Assembly: GCA_022448525.1 (NCBI GenBank)
Contig: JAKVCX010000006.1
Coordinates: forward strand, 310,001-374,000
Reading direction: 5' to 3'
Length of the DNA stretch: 64,000 nt
From: Tenacibaculum sp.
Lineage (GTDB): Bacteria; Bacteroidota; Bacteroidia; Flavobacteriales; Flavobacteriaceae
Shown here: piece by piece, positions 1 to 8,485 of the stretch
Position numbering within the stretch: position 1 is the first letter of the stretch
Layout of the letters: the number at the start of each line of letters is the position of its first letter
The notes under the pieces: generated by a model
The model's input: only the letters and a program-made list of their open reading frames with translations
The model's database searches: none
Told to the model about the DNA's origin: nothing
Made by a program: the position numbers and the translations under genes

Positions 1-620
1 GGAGGGTAAGCAGATTTTACTGCATCATTAGTTCCCCAAGAAGTTCTTGAGTCAGCATATCTAAAAGTTCCTGCTAAAGAAAAAGTAATTTCTGAATCTG
101 CAGCAACTGAAGCAAATTCTGCAGGTGTATTACCAGCGTCAGAATTTTGCATTCTGAAGTCATCATTTAAAACTCTCATTTGAGAAGAGATTTGAGCATC
201 AGAAATGTTTTCGTTTGAATTGCTATAAACAACATGAACATATACAGGAATATTAATTACTCCTAATCCATCGTCTACTGGAGGAGTTCCTCCACCACCA
301 TCGCCGCCGTTTCCGCCACCTGGTTTACCACCACCATTACCACCTTTTTTAGCAGCAATAAGCTTTCTTGTATTATACTCTATGTCATACATTTTTTTGT
401 ATAACCCAGGATTTTCGTCTAATTGACGATTTAACACTTTCATTGATTGACATGGAGAATTAATTCCTCTACCTTCAGTTTCGTCTGTAGTAAATGCGTA
501 GAAGTCACTCATATCTATGACTTGCTCTTGTGTTAATTCAACTTCGTCTCTTGAATTTTCATCTTGACATCCAGTTAATAAACTCGCCGCAACAACGATG
601 CTTAATAAAACTTTTTTCAT
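1..620 (-). CDS. M43-type (pappalysin/cytophagalysin-like) zinc metalloprotease lipoprotein, 3' end outside window
   Basis: I translated this reading frame from the ATG at 620 down to the window edge; about 206 residues are present and no stop is reached. The N-terminus MKKVLLSIVVAASLLTGC is a lipoprotein signal peptide with Cys at 18. A Gly/Pro-rich linker of about 25 residues follows near residue 90. Then comes IPVYVHVVYSN...ISDAQISSQMRVLNDDFR, the typical opening of flavobacterial M43 (pregnancy-associated plasma protein-A-like) metalloproteases. The zinc motif HExxHxxGxxH would lie beyond the window, so catalysis is inferred from the family. A T9SS sorting domain is common at the unseen C-terminus. 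It is probably an exported protease. Confidence 0.8.
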   Translation of the reverse strand, partial: MKKVLLSIVVAASLLTGCQDENSRDEVELTQEQVIDMSDFYAFTTDETEGRGINSPCQSMKVLNRQLDENPGLYKKMYDIEYNTRKLIAAKKGGNGGGKPGGGNGGDGGGGTPPVDDGLGVINIPVYVHVVYSNSNENISDAQISSQMRVLNDDFRMQNSDAGNTPAEFASVAADSEITFSLAGTFRYADSRTSWGTNDAVKSAYP

Positions 621-991
621 TGTGTAAAATTTAAATGTTTAATAATCGTAAAAAAATCACCCCATTCGATCTTTTTACCCCCATAATTAATTAAAACTAA
701 CATTTTTGTTAAAAAAGGGCTTTTTTAGTGTTTAAAATGTTAATTTTTTACGGATACCAAAATAGTGAATTTTGTACTTCAAAATGAAAGTTTTAAAAAA
801 ATGTTAAAAAAACGCTGTAGCCTTTATAAAATAAAGAGATTTTGAATATAGATTTTATGAAATTCGAAAAATTACATGTTTTTTTTCAAACAAAAACGTC
901 AAGTTTTGTGTAAAATTCATAAAAAAAGACATCGAAAAATGAAAATTTAACAATGTCTCTTGTGAAGTATTATTTATAAATTAAGAAGAGA
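621..991. other. AT-rich intergenic region between the metalloprotease and sufS
   Basis: This 371-base gap has no convincing reading frame. It should hold the promoter of the leftward metalloprotease gene, but I find no exact TAnnTTTG box on the minus strand. It also holds the 3' end of the sufS transcript, with a weak terminator-like hairpin at 921-958. The rest is A/T tracts. Confidence 0.6.
921..958 (-). terminator. probable terminator of sufS
   Basis: On the minus strand a six-base stem (AGACAT/ATGTCT) with a loop of about 19 bases is followed by a run of seven T. The stem is short and the loop long, so this is a weak intrinsic terminator, but it is correctly placed 34 bases after the sufS stop codon. 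Confidence 0.4.
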
Positions 992-2203
992 TTAACTCAA
1001 CATCATTTTTGCTCTTTGAACGGCATTAACTAAGGTGTCAATTTCTTCTTTTGTATTGTAAAATGATAATGAAGCTCGAACAGTTCCAGGAATTTTAAAG
1101 AAATCCATAATTGGTTGGGCACAGTGGTGACCAGTTCTTACAGCAATTCCAAGTTTGTCAAGAATACTTCCGATATCATATGGGTGAATATTGGCTATGT
1201 TAAAGGAAATAACTGAGGTTTTATTAGCGGTACCATAAATTTTAAGTCCTTCTATTTGGCTAAGTTTTTCAGTTGCGTAATGTAAAAGTTCATTTTCACG
1301 TTCTTGAATAGCTTCAAAACCAATAGAATTCATATAGTCTACAGCTGCACCAAATGCAATTCCACCACAAATGTTTGGAGTTCCAGCTTCAAATTTATGA
1401 GGTAAGCCAGCGTAAGTTGTTTTTTCGAATGTTACTGTTTCTATCATTTCTCCACCTCCTTGATAAGGGGGTAACATTTCTAGTAATTCTTTCTTTCCGT
1501 AAAGAATACCAACTCCTGTAGGGCCGCACATTTTATGAGCAGAAGTCACATAAAAATCTACATCCAATTCTTGAACATCTGGTTTAATGTGTGGGCAAGC
1601 CTGTGCACCATCAATTAAAATATATGCTCCAAATTTATGTGCTTTATGAATAATCGTTTCAATAGGGTTAATCGTTCCTAATGCATTTGATACGTGATTA
1701 CAGAAAACGAGTTTCGTTTTGTTTGTTAGTAATTCATCAAACAAATCCATTCTAAGTGAACCATCTTCATCCATAGGAAGGACTTTTAACTGTGCTCCAG
1801 TTTTTTCGCACATCATTTGCCATGGCACAATGTTCGAATGATGTTCTAAAGCCGATACAATTACTTCGTCTCCTTCTTTTAATAATGAAGAAAAACCAGA
1901 AGCAATTATATTAATACTTTCAGTAGTACCAGCGGTGAAAATCATTTCATAAGAATGTTTCGCATTAAAGTGTTTTTGAATTTTAATACGAGCTTCTTCA
2001 TATTTATCTGTAGCTTCTTGACTCAACGTATGTACGCCACGATGAATATTTGCGTTATAGTTAGTGTAATAGTCAACTATGGTATCGATAACTTGTTTTG
2101 GTGTTTGCGATGTTGCACCGTTATCAAAATATATCAAGGGTTTACCGTGAACTTCTCTTTTTAATATCGGGAAATCTTCACGGATTGTATTAATATCAAA
2201 CAT
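992..2203 (-). CDS. sufS: cysteine desulfurase SufS
   Basis: This PLP-dependent class V aminotransferase-fold enzyme takes sulfur from cysteine and passes it to the Suf iron-sulfur cluster machinery in the cytoplasm. The length of 403 residues is normal for group II desulfurases (SufS/CsdA). The PLP lysine is in SAHKMCGPTG (Lys224) and the catalytic cysteine in RTGHHCAQP (Cys361), the group II signature. SALEHHSNIVPWQ and the final RASLSFYNT segment also fit. No other suf gene is in the window, so it is separated from any sufBCD cluster here. It is divergent from the serine hydrolase gene and has a good own promoter at 2221-2251. Confidence 0.95.
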   Translation of the reverse strand: MFDINTIREDFPILKREVHGKPLIYFDNGATSQTPKQVIDTIVDYYTNYNANIHRGVHTLSQEATDKYEEARIKIQKHFNAKHSYEMIFTAGTTESINIIASGFSSLLKEGDEVIVSALEHHSNIVPWQMMCEKTGAQLKVLPMDEDGSLRMDLFDELLTNKTKLVFCNHVSNALGTINPIETIIHKAHKFGAYILIDGAQACPHIKPDVQELDVDFYVTSAHKMCGPTGVGILYGKKELLEMLPPYQGGGEMIETVTFEKTTYAGLPHKFEAGTPNICGGIAFGAAVDYMNSIGFEAIQERENELLHYATEKLSQIEGLKIYGTANKTSVISFNIANIHPYDIGSILDKLGIAVRTGHHCAQPIMDFFKIPGTVRASLSFYNTKEEIDTLVNAVQRAKMMLS

Positions 2204-2220
2204 GAAAAATTAATTTATAA

Positions 2221-2251
2221 CAAAAATACGGCTCTACTGGCAAACGAACAA
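2221..2251 (-). promoter_or_regulatory. flavobacterial-type promoter of sufS
   Basis: On the minus strand a -7 box TATTTTTG (2221-2228) matches TAnnTTTG exactly. A TTG (-33 box) at 2249-2251 lies 20 bases upstream. The box ends 17 bases before the sufS ATG, giving a very short leader. Confidence 0.6.
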
Positions 2252-2268
2252 TCAATCACTTAAATTCT

Positions 2269-2276
2269 TACATTTG
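2269..2276 (+). promoter_or_regulatory. -7 box of the serine hydrolase gene
   Basis: TACATTTG is an exact match to TAnnTTTG, 17 bases before the ATG at 2294. No clear TTG -33 box is seen at the usual distance, so the call rests on the -7 box and its position. Confidence 0.45.
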
Positions 2277-2293
2277 TTTAAAATTAACCTTAT

Positions 2294-3616
2294 ATGAAAA
2301 TTCTAAAGAGAAGTTTATTATTACTTTTCACTATCTTATTATTAATTGTTTTTTACAATTACCCAAAACTTAACATTTTAGCAGGTTATTCATCAAAAAT
2401 GACCGGTTCTTCAGTTTTTTTAGCTGAGAGAGATTTAGTTTTTACTGATTCTACAGATACTAATTTTTCACCAATAAATTTAGCGAGTAACTCAATTAAT
2501 GAAGAGAAGAAAACAGCTCAATCCTCTGCATTCGGTTTGTTAAAACGTACTTCAAAATATCGAGAAGGATTTGGAAATGTATTGTTAGTTGATGGTTTTG
2601 AACTTGATGATAATATGAAGAAACCAATAAGATCTAAACCAGATAATATTGCTGAGTTTCCTTATGGAAATGCAGAACCAAAAGACACTGTTTTTGCTAA
2701 TATTGATTACGATAAGTTAAATTCTACCGTTAATGGAATGTTTAATACCATTAATAAAACAAGAGCAGTACTTGTAATTTATAAAGACAAGATTGTAGCG
2801 GAGAAATATGATACAGGATTTGATAAGAACTCTAAATTGCTAGGATGGTCGATGACTAAAAGTATTACGAGCACTTTGTTTGGGGTGTTACAATGCAAAG
2901 GGCAGATGAATGTTTATGATAAAGCTCCTTTTGAAGAATGGAAGAATGATGACAGGAAAAATATCACAATTCATAATTTACTTCAAATGAATAGTGGATT
3001 AGAATGGAATGAAGACTATAACTCCATTTCTGATGTAACAAAAATGCTATTCTTAACAGAAGATGTTACTAAAATTCAATTAGGAAAGCAATTGATAGGA
3101 AAACCAAATGAAGCTTGGAATTACTCTTCTGGAACTACAAATTTATTGTCTGGAATTTTAAGAAAACAGTTTGCTACACATCAAGAATATTTAAATTTTT
3201 GGTATAGTAGTTTAATTGATAGAATTGGAATGAATTCAATGACGGTTGAAACCGATATGGTGGGTAATTATGTTGGTTCTTCTTATGCATGGGCAACTGC
3301 TCGAGATTGGGCTAAATTCGGATTGCTTTATTTACACAATGGAAATTGGAATGGAGATTCTTTATTTGATAAAGATTGGGTAAAGTATGCAACAACACCA
3401 ACGCCAACTTCTGATGGATGGTATGGAGCTCAAATTTGGTTGAATGCAGGTGGAAGATATTCTGATGTTCCAAAAAATATGTTCTCTTTTAATGGTTATC
3501 AAGGTCAGAATGTATTCATTTTACCCGATCAAGATTTAGTGGTTGTACGATTAGGATTAACGAAAAACGCTGATGTAAATGATTTCTTAAGCGGAGTGCT
3601 GAATTCGTTTAAATAA
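2294..3616 (+). CDS. membrane-anchored serine hydrolase, class C beta-lactamase/penicillin-binding fold
   Basis: The 440-residue protein has an N-terminal hydrophobic segment (about residues 6-22) that acts as a signal or membrane anchor, then a linker, then a beta-lactamase-related domain from about residue 130. The SxxK motif is in GWSMTKSIT (Ser186, Lys189). The second motif is a YSS variant in NEAWNYSSGTT (Tyr277). The third appears as FNGYQGQN rather than KTG or HxG. Such proteins act in the periplasm as esterases, D-aminopeptidases or peptidases. The substrate cannot be told, and resistance should not be assumed from the fold. Confidence 0.85.
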   Translation: MKILKRSLLLLFTILLLIVFYNYPKLNILAGYSSKMTGSSVFLAERDLVFTDSTDTNFSPINLASNSINEEKKTAQSSAFGLLKRTSKYREGFGNVLLVDGFELDDNMKKPIRSKPDNIAEFPYGNAEPKDTVFANIDYDKLNSTVNGMFNTINKTRAVLVIYKDKIVAEKYDTGFDKNSKLLGWSMTKSITSTLFGVLQCKGQMNVYDKAPFEEWKNDDRKNITIHNLLQMNSGLEWNEDYNSISDVTKMLFLTEDVTKIQLGKQLIGKPNEAWNYSSGTTNLLSGILRKQFATHQEYLNFWYSSLIDRIGMNSMTVETDMVGNYVGSSYAWATARDWAKFGLLYLHNGNWNGDSLFDKDWVKYATTPTPTSDGWYGAQIWLNAGGRYSDVPKNMFSFNGYQGQNVFILPDQDLVVVRLGLTKNADVNDFLSGVLNSFK

Positions 3617-3653
3617 GAGATAATATAGAAGGATATAAATAAGTTGTTAGAAT

Positions 3654-3687
3654 AAAAAAATGCTCGAGTTTCCCTCGAGCATTTTTT
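3654..3687. terminator. bidirectional intrinsic terminator
   Basis: A nine-base perfect stem (ATGCTCGAG/CTCGAGCAT) with a five-base loop is flanked by A and T runs. It lies between the convergent serine hydrolase and phosphate transporter genes and can serve both. Confidence 0.85.
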
Positions 3688-3724
3688 GTTATATCCTATT
3701 TAGTTTTGATAGCAACTAAATTTA

Positions 3725-5974
3725 TTAAAGAGTCATCTTAGTACTAATGTAAAACTCATTATAATTATCTAATAAGTTAATTAGCCCAGAAACTAAATCT
3801 TGTGTTTCTAACAAAATACTAAAGTAAAGTGTTGTGTTTTTTGGACTCGTTTCATACGTTCGAATTCTTTCAACTTGTCTTTCTATAGATTCAGAAACCT
3901 CTTTTAAAAGTTCTTTTTTACCAATTAAAATATCATTTAAATTTTCGAATTGTTTCGTTTCGAAAGCATCGCTAATTCCGTCCAACAATTCACTAAGCTT
4001 AATATCAATATGTTTTAAATCTTTGATTTGAGATTTCTTTAAGTTCTTGTGATTGTTATTTACGTGTTTATATGTAGACTTAGAAATTAAGCTAATCGAC
4101 TGTGCAACATCTTGTAAATGACCAAGAATTAAAATATAGAATTTACTCGCCTGAACAGAAGTATCGTCAAGAGATTTAATAAAATAGAAAACACCACTTT
4201 TTAAACTTTCGATTTCATCGTTTAGTTTTTCAACGTGTTTTTCAGTTTTTCTTAATTTATTTAAATCATGAGTTGCTAAATCGTTTACTACGCTAGAATA
4301 TAATTTATTTACTCGCGTAGCTACGTTGGCAATATGTCCAGAACTTTCTTCAATCACCTCATTAATTGAAATTAATTCTGCTCTTTCAACAAACTGTTGT
4401 TGCTTTTCTTCTTTTGATTTTTTTGAATATTGAAGTGTTGTTCTTACTAACATTGCAATAACAACAAATAATAAAACAGGAATCATTGCTGTATGCCAGT
4501 AGATTAAGAAAGCAACAATACCAGCTGCAGTAAATGCGATAATGGCTGTTAAAAACCATCCTCCAATTACATTTAAAACTCCAGCAACTCTATAAACGGC
4601 ACTTTCACGACCCCAAGCTCTATCTGCTAACGAAGTTCCCATTGCTACCATAAAAGTTACGTAGGTGGTAGAAAGAGGTAATTTCATTGAGGTTGCGATA
4701 GAAATTAAAATACTTGCCATGATTAAGTTAACAGCGGCTCTAACTAAATCGAAAGCTGGTAATTCATAAGTTTGATCTTTTGGTAATTTAATTACTGGTT
4801 TTTCAAACTTTGAGTTAATGTATTCTTGTGTTTTAACGGGGATTAACTTGTTTAAACCTAAATTAGCAAACATCGCAGCTCTTACTACAACACGAGAAAG
4901 ATTGTTTGGTTGGAATTTTTCATGTCCATCTCCTTGACGAGATAAGTTGATTCCAGTTTCGATTACAGCTCTAGCTTTTTTAGAAGTCCAAAGTGTAATT
5001 ACCATAATTGCTCCAGCAATTAATAATAGAATCGTGTTAGATGGAACTTTGTCGGCTAAAATACCCATTGAAAATTGGTTAGCAGCTTCTCCAGAAGCTT
5101 CCCAAGCATTGTATGAATTTAATGCGGCAATAGGAACACCAATAAAGTTTACCAAATCATTTCCAGCAAAAGCCATTGCTAAAGAAAAGGTACCAATAGC
5201 TATAATGGCAGTTAAAATATTTATTTTAAAAACTTTGATTAATGCATAAGATACAGCTGACCACAATGCAAAACTTCCTGCAATAATTGCTGTAGTACTT
5301 CCTTCTATAATATGTTTAATATTACCGTAAAAGTCTGTTCCTTTTAAACCTTTAATGATGATAAAGTAAGTAATAGCTGTAATTGCAAATCCTCCAAATA
5401 ATGCACTTATGTATGTTGGTCTATTTTCAAAATTGAACGAGTAAATTAATCTTGAAAAATATTGCACTATGGCACCAACGGTAAACGCTACAATTACGGA
5501 GAGTATAATACCTAAGATAATTTGAGTAGCCTGTTCGTTATTGATATACTGAGAAATTTCAGTAATTGATTTATTCGAAGCTGTTATTTTTAGTAAAGCA
5601 ATTGCTACAGCGGCTCCAAGTAATTCGAATACAATGGAAACTGTTGTAGATGTTGGCATTCCTAGTGAATTGAATATATCCAGTAAAAGAATGTCGGTTA
5701 TCATAACTGCCATGAAAATGAACATGATTTCTTCAAACATGAACATATTTGGGTTGAATATTCCTTTTCTAGCTACCTCCATCATTCCACTAGAAGTAAC
5801 TGCTCCAAAGAAAACTCCAACGCTGGCAATAATCATTATGGTTTTGATTGGAATTGCCTTAGAACCAATAGCAGAATTTAAAAAGTTTACAGCGTCATTA
5901 CTTACTCCCACCACCAAATCAAGAATTGCAAGTCCGGCAAGCGCTATTAACATTAAAATATATGGATCTCCCAT
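3725..5974 (-). CDS. PiT-family inorganic phosphate transporter fused to a PhoU-like domain
   Basis: This is a low-affinity phosphate permease of the Pho4/PiT family in the inner membrane. The reading frame is open from 6022, but I place the start at the Met at 5974 (MGDPYILMLIALAG), which begins directly with the first membrane segment; the 16 residues upstream look untranslated. Both family repeats are visible: GVSNDAVNFLNSAIGSKA near the N-terminus and FAGNDLVNFIGVPIAA in the middle. About ten membrane segments are followed from about residue 545 by a roughly 200-residue cytoplasmic helical domain resembling PhoU. This layout is common in Bacteroidota. The neighbouring phosphoesterase and secreted nuclease suggest phosphate acquisition. 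Confidence 0.9.
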   Translation of the reverse strand: MGDPYILMLIALAGLAILDLVVGVSNDAVNFLNSAIGSKAIPIKTIMIIASVGVFFGAVTSSGMMEVARKGIFNPNMFMFEEIMFIFMAVMITDILLLDIFNSLGMPTSTTVSIVFELLGAAVAIALLKITASNKSITEISQYINNEQATQIILGIILSVIVAFTVGAIVQYFSRLIYSFNFENRPTYISALFGGFAITAITYFIIIKGLKGTDFYGNIKHIIEGSTTAIIAGSFALWSAVSYALIKVFKINILTAIIAIGTFSLAMAFAGNDLVNFIGVPIAALNSYNAWEASGEAANQFSMGILADKVPSNTILLLIAGAIMVITLWTSKKARAVIETGINLSRQGDGHEKFQPNNLSRVVVRAAMFANLGLNKLIPVKTQEYINSKFEKPVIKLPKDQTYELPAFDLVRAAVNLIMASILISIATSMKLPLSTTYVTFMVAMGTSLADRAWGRESAVYRVAGVLNVIGGWFLTAIIAFTAAGIVAFLIYWHTAMIPVLLFVVIAMLVRTTLQYSKKSKEEKQQQFVERAELISINEVIEESSGHIANVATRVNKLYSSVVNDLATHDLNKLRKTEKHVEKLNDEIESLKSGVFYFIKSLDDTSVQASKFYILILGHLQDVAQSISLISKSTYKHVNNNHKNLKKSQIKDLKHIDIKLSELLDGISDAFETKQFENLNDILIGKKELLKEVSESIERQVERIRTYETSPKNTTLYFSILLETQDLVSGLINLLDNYNEFYISTKMTL

Positions 5975-6052
5975 TTTTATAGATTTAAACTCGACAAAAG
6001 TAAAAACCAATGTTTTTCTCAATGTTACCTTAATGTTATGAAATCGATTTTT

Positions 6053-6940
6053 CTACTGATATTCCTCAATATTTTTAGGGCCTTCAAGAATGGTTTTTAT
6101 AATCTTCATTGTTCCGTTTTCTTGAGTTACCAAATGCCATTTTATGAGAGTAATTTGATAGTTTTCAATCTCTAAACCAGTTATGCATCTAGGGTGAACA
6201 CAACTTCCGTCATTGAAAAATGGAACTTCATTTGGTTGAGGAAATCGTGGCCTGTGTGTATGTCCAGTAATAACGGTTTGATTTTGATTGTTTTTAATCC
6301 ACTTTTCAATTCGTTTTTCTACTTTAATTAACTCTCTAAAATTTTGAGCAGGACTAGTTGGGTCTTTTATTCCGAGGATTTGTAAAGGTCTCCATAAAAA
6401 GCGCACCAAAAAGCGACTTAAACGCCAGAAATTATAATTAAACCAATCTGCTTGATGTCCATGGATTAGAAATAGACATTGTTCAGTTTGTTCATTTTTT
6501 AATAAAATAGATTCAGAAAATGAAGCATTGGGCATAAGTTCGAGTTCTTTACCGAGAGCATCTTCGAAATAATAAGCTAGATGTTTGTTGATGTTTTTTG
6601 GGTTTTTATAAACCATGTCATGATTCCCCCAAATAAAATGAAGTCTATTCCGATCATGGAATTTCTTCAAAAGCAAATAAACATCTTTATTTTCCTGGAA
6701 AATTGTATCAAATTTATTTTCCCATAATTCATCACCATCTCCTAATTCAATATAGGTGTAATCTTCTGTAAAATATTGAGATATAGCATAGTTGAAAATA
6801 TTTCTATTACGAGCAAAGTCATCAGCAAAACTATTATCTCCTCTATGACAATCAGAAAACATAATGTATTTAGAGCTTTTGTTTAGTGGAAGTATTTTGG
6901 CATTTTTAAAAGCTCTAGTTATTCTTCTTTTGGATGACAT
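6053..6940 (-). CDS. calcineurin-like metallophosphoesterase
   Basis: The 295-residue protein carries the five-block metallophosphoesterase signature in order: MFSDCHRGD, ELGDGDELW, IWGNHD, LIHGHQ and VITGHTHRP. These supply the Asp, His and Asn ligands of a two-metal centre. The sequence resembles UDP-2,3-diacylglucosamine hydrolase-like and cytosolic phosphoesterases, but it has no signal peptide and is longer than LpxH (about 240). The substrate is therefore open. It is 30 bases upstream of the phosphate transporter frame on the same strand and may be cotranscribed with it, which fits a role in phosphate release. Confidence 0.85.
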   Translation of the reverse strand: MSSKRRITRAFKNAKILPLNKSSKYIMFSDCHRGDNSFADDFARNRNIFNYAISQYFTEDYTYIELGDGDELWENKFDTIFQENKDVYLLLKKFHDRNRLHFIWGNHDMVYKNPKNINKHLAYYFEDALGKELELMPNASFSESILLKNEQTEQCLFLIHGHQADWFNYNFWRLSRFLVRFLWRPLQILGIKDPTSPAQNFRELIKVEKRIEKWIKNNQNQTVITGHTHRPRFPQPNEVPFFNDGSCVHPRCITGLEIENYQITLIKWHLVTQENGTMKIIKTILEGPKNIEEYQ

Positions 6941-6965
6941 GATGTACTTTTTTATAAAGATGCAT

Positions 6966-6997
6966 AAAAAAAGCCGAGTTTTAAAACTCGGCTTTTT
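6966..6997. terminator. intrinsic terminator of the receptor/DUF5689 operon
   Basis: A perfect palindrome of the form AAGCCGAGTTTT/AAAACTCGGCTT is flanked by A and T runs. It lies 20 bases after the stop of the leftward DUF5689 gene, separating that operon from the phosphoesterase gene, which is also read leftward. Confidence 0.85.
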
Positions 6998-7016
6998 ATT
7001 TGAAAATATGATTGAA

Positions 7017-8459
7017 TTATTTTCCAGTCACTTTTACATTGTCAATGTGATATCTAGTTTCCATGTTATCTGCAGAACCTAAATACTTGAATGCTACGTG
7101 TACATCACCATTTAAACAAGAAATGTTGATAGAAGAAGAAACGAAATCTCCGAATCCTCCGTCACCAGTTGGTACGTTAGCATCAATTTGAATCCACTCA
7201 GTAGTTGTTGGGTCTCCAGTATAGTTTTCAGTAATGAAAGCAGTTAATACTTTTCCAGACTCAAAGTTTGATGAGATATCAAATGTTAATACTTCTTCAG
7301 TAGTTCCGTCTAAGTTAATAGCTGGAGTTACTAACCAAGCTTCTAATGGATCTTCACCAGTTCCGAAAGCAGAGATTTTCATATATCTGTTTCCAGAGAA
7401 AGAACTGTCTTCATATCTTTCGCTACCTCCAGACACGTTAACGTTTGTCCATCCTAAACCATCTAATTGAGCTTCGTTTGTAATTGTTTGGAAATCTTCT
7501 TCGAATACAGTTACGTCAGTTGAAGTAGCACCAGTACAATCTAATACGATTGGATCACATCTCTCAGGATCAGAAAAATCTAAATCAGCTGGAGTATTTG
7601 CAATTACCACGAAAAATTCTGCTCTAAAATCTTTAGCTAAAACTGCAGTTGCTACTCCTTGTCCTTCTGGTAACTTGTTAGATTTAAAGCTAGAGAAAGT
7701 ACTTGTTTGTAAAGGAATAGTAGCTTCTGTTCCACATTCGAAAATGTTTCTGAACCCATCAAATTCATCATTAGCTTCTCCAGCAAAAGTTTTACCTAAA
7801 TCCTCTTTATCAAACTGAGCAGCTGGTAAGCTTACTAAAGTATTAACATGTTTTTGCTCGATTCCACCGATTTCGATTTCAGTTGGAATGATAGTAGCTA
7901 ACTCTGTAGATTTTACTAAAGCTTTTCTTTGTTCAGGAGAAGTGTAAGGAATATCATCTACACGACCTTCATTTGATAAGAATCCTAATGTGAATACTCC
8001 AGGAATGTTATTTGTTGGGTTGATAAAGCTAGTGCTTTCACCATCATCATAAGAAACAGTTAAACCATCTAATCTGATATAAACTTTTCTTCCGATTTCG
8101 AAAGATTCGCTTAATGAACTGTTATTAACTAATAACTCAATTCCAGCAGTTGGGTTTTCAGCTTGGTCTTGAATAACTAAAGTTCTGAAGAAATTTCCAG
8201 CAGCATCGCTAGAAACTACATATCCAGTAACATAAGTTGGGTTAGCTAAATCAGCGAAATACGTAAGAGTTAAATCACCATTACTATTGTATGCTTGAAT
8301 TAAATCGTTGTGAATTTTAGCAACTGTAAACTCAGTAGTAATGTTTGGCTCCTCAAGTTTAATATCAGGAGTTTCGAAAGAATTATCTTCAACACATGAA
8401 ACAATTGTGATAGCGAAGATAAAAAATGATAAAATGCTTAATATTTTATTAGTTTTCAT
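7017..8459 (-). CDS. DUF5689 and choice-of-anchor-J surface lipoprotein
   Basis: The 480-residue protein starts with a lipoprotein signal (FAITIVSC, Cys22). Residues about 40-310 match the DUF5689 pattern seen in Bacteroidota (VTGYVVSSDAAGNFFRTLVIQD, then GRKVYIRLDGL). From about residue 320 comes a beta-sandwich of the choice-of-anchor-J kind (FEEDFQ...WLVTPAINLDG...HIDNVKVTGK). It follows a TonB-dependent receptor by 26 bases in the same operon, and a secreted nuclease is divergent to that receptor. By analogy with receptor/lipoprotein pairs it is likely a surface ligand-binding partner. The ligand is unknown; nucleic acid or a nucleotide is my inference from context. Confidence 0.8.
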   Translation of the reverse strand: MKTNKILSILSFFIFAITIVSCVEDNSFETPDIKLEEPNITTEFTVAKIHNDLIQAYNSNGDLTLTYFADLANPTYVTGYVVSSDAAGNFFRTLVIQDQAENPTAGIELLVNNSSLSESFEIGRKVYIRLDGLTVSYDDGESTSFINPTNNIPGVFTLGFLSNEGRVDDIPYTSPEQRKALVKSTELATIIPTEIEIGGIEQKHVNTLVSLPAAQFDKEDLGKTFAGEANDEFDGFRNIFECGTEATIPLQTSTFSSFKSNKLPEGQGVATAVLAKDFRAEFFVVIANTPADLDFSDPERCDPIVLDCTGATSTDVTVFEEDFQTITNEAQLDGLGWTNVNVSGGSERYEDSSFSGNRYMKISAFGTGEDPLEAWLVTPAINLDGTTEEVLTFDISSNFESGKVLTAFITENYTGDPTTTEWIQIDANVPTGDGGFGDFVSSSINISCLNGDVHVAFKYLGSADNMETRYHIDNVKVTGK

Positions 8460-8485
8460 TTTTTTCTATTTAAAAGAATATTTTA

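Noticed and set aside
5634..6041. 135-codon frame opposite the phosphate transporter
   Set aside because: Antisense to a strongly conserved membrane protein; composition follows from the opposite strand.
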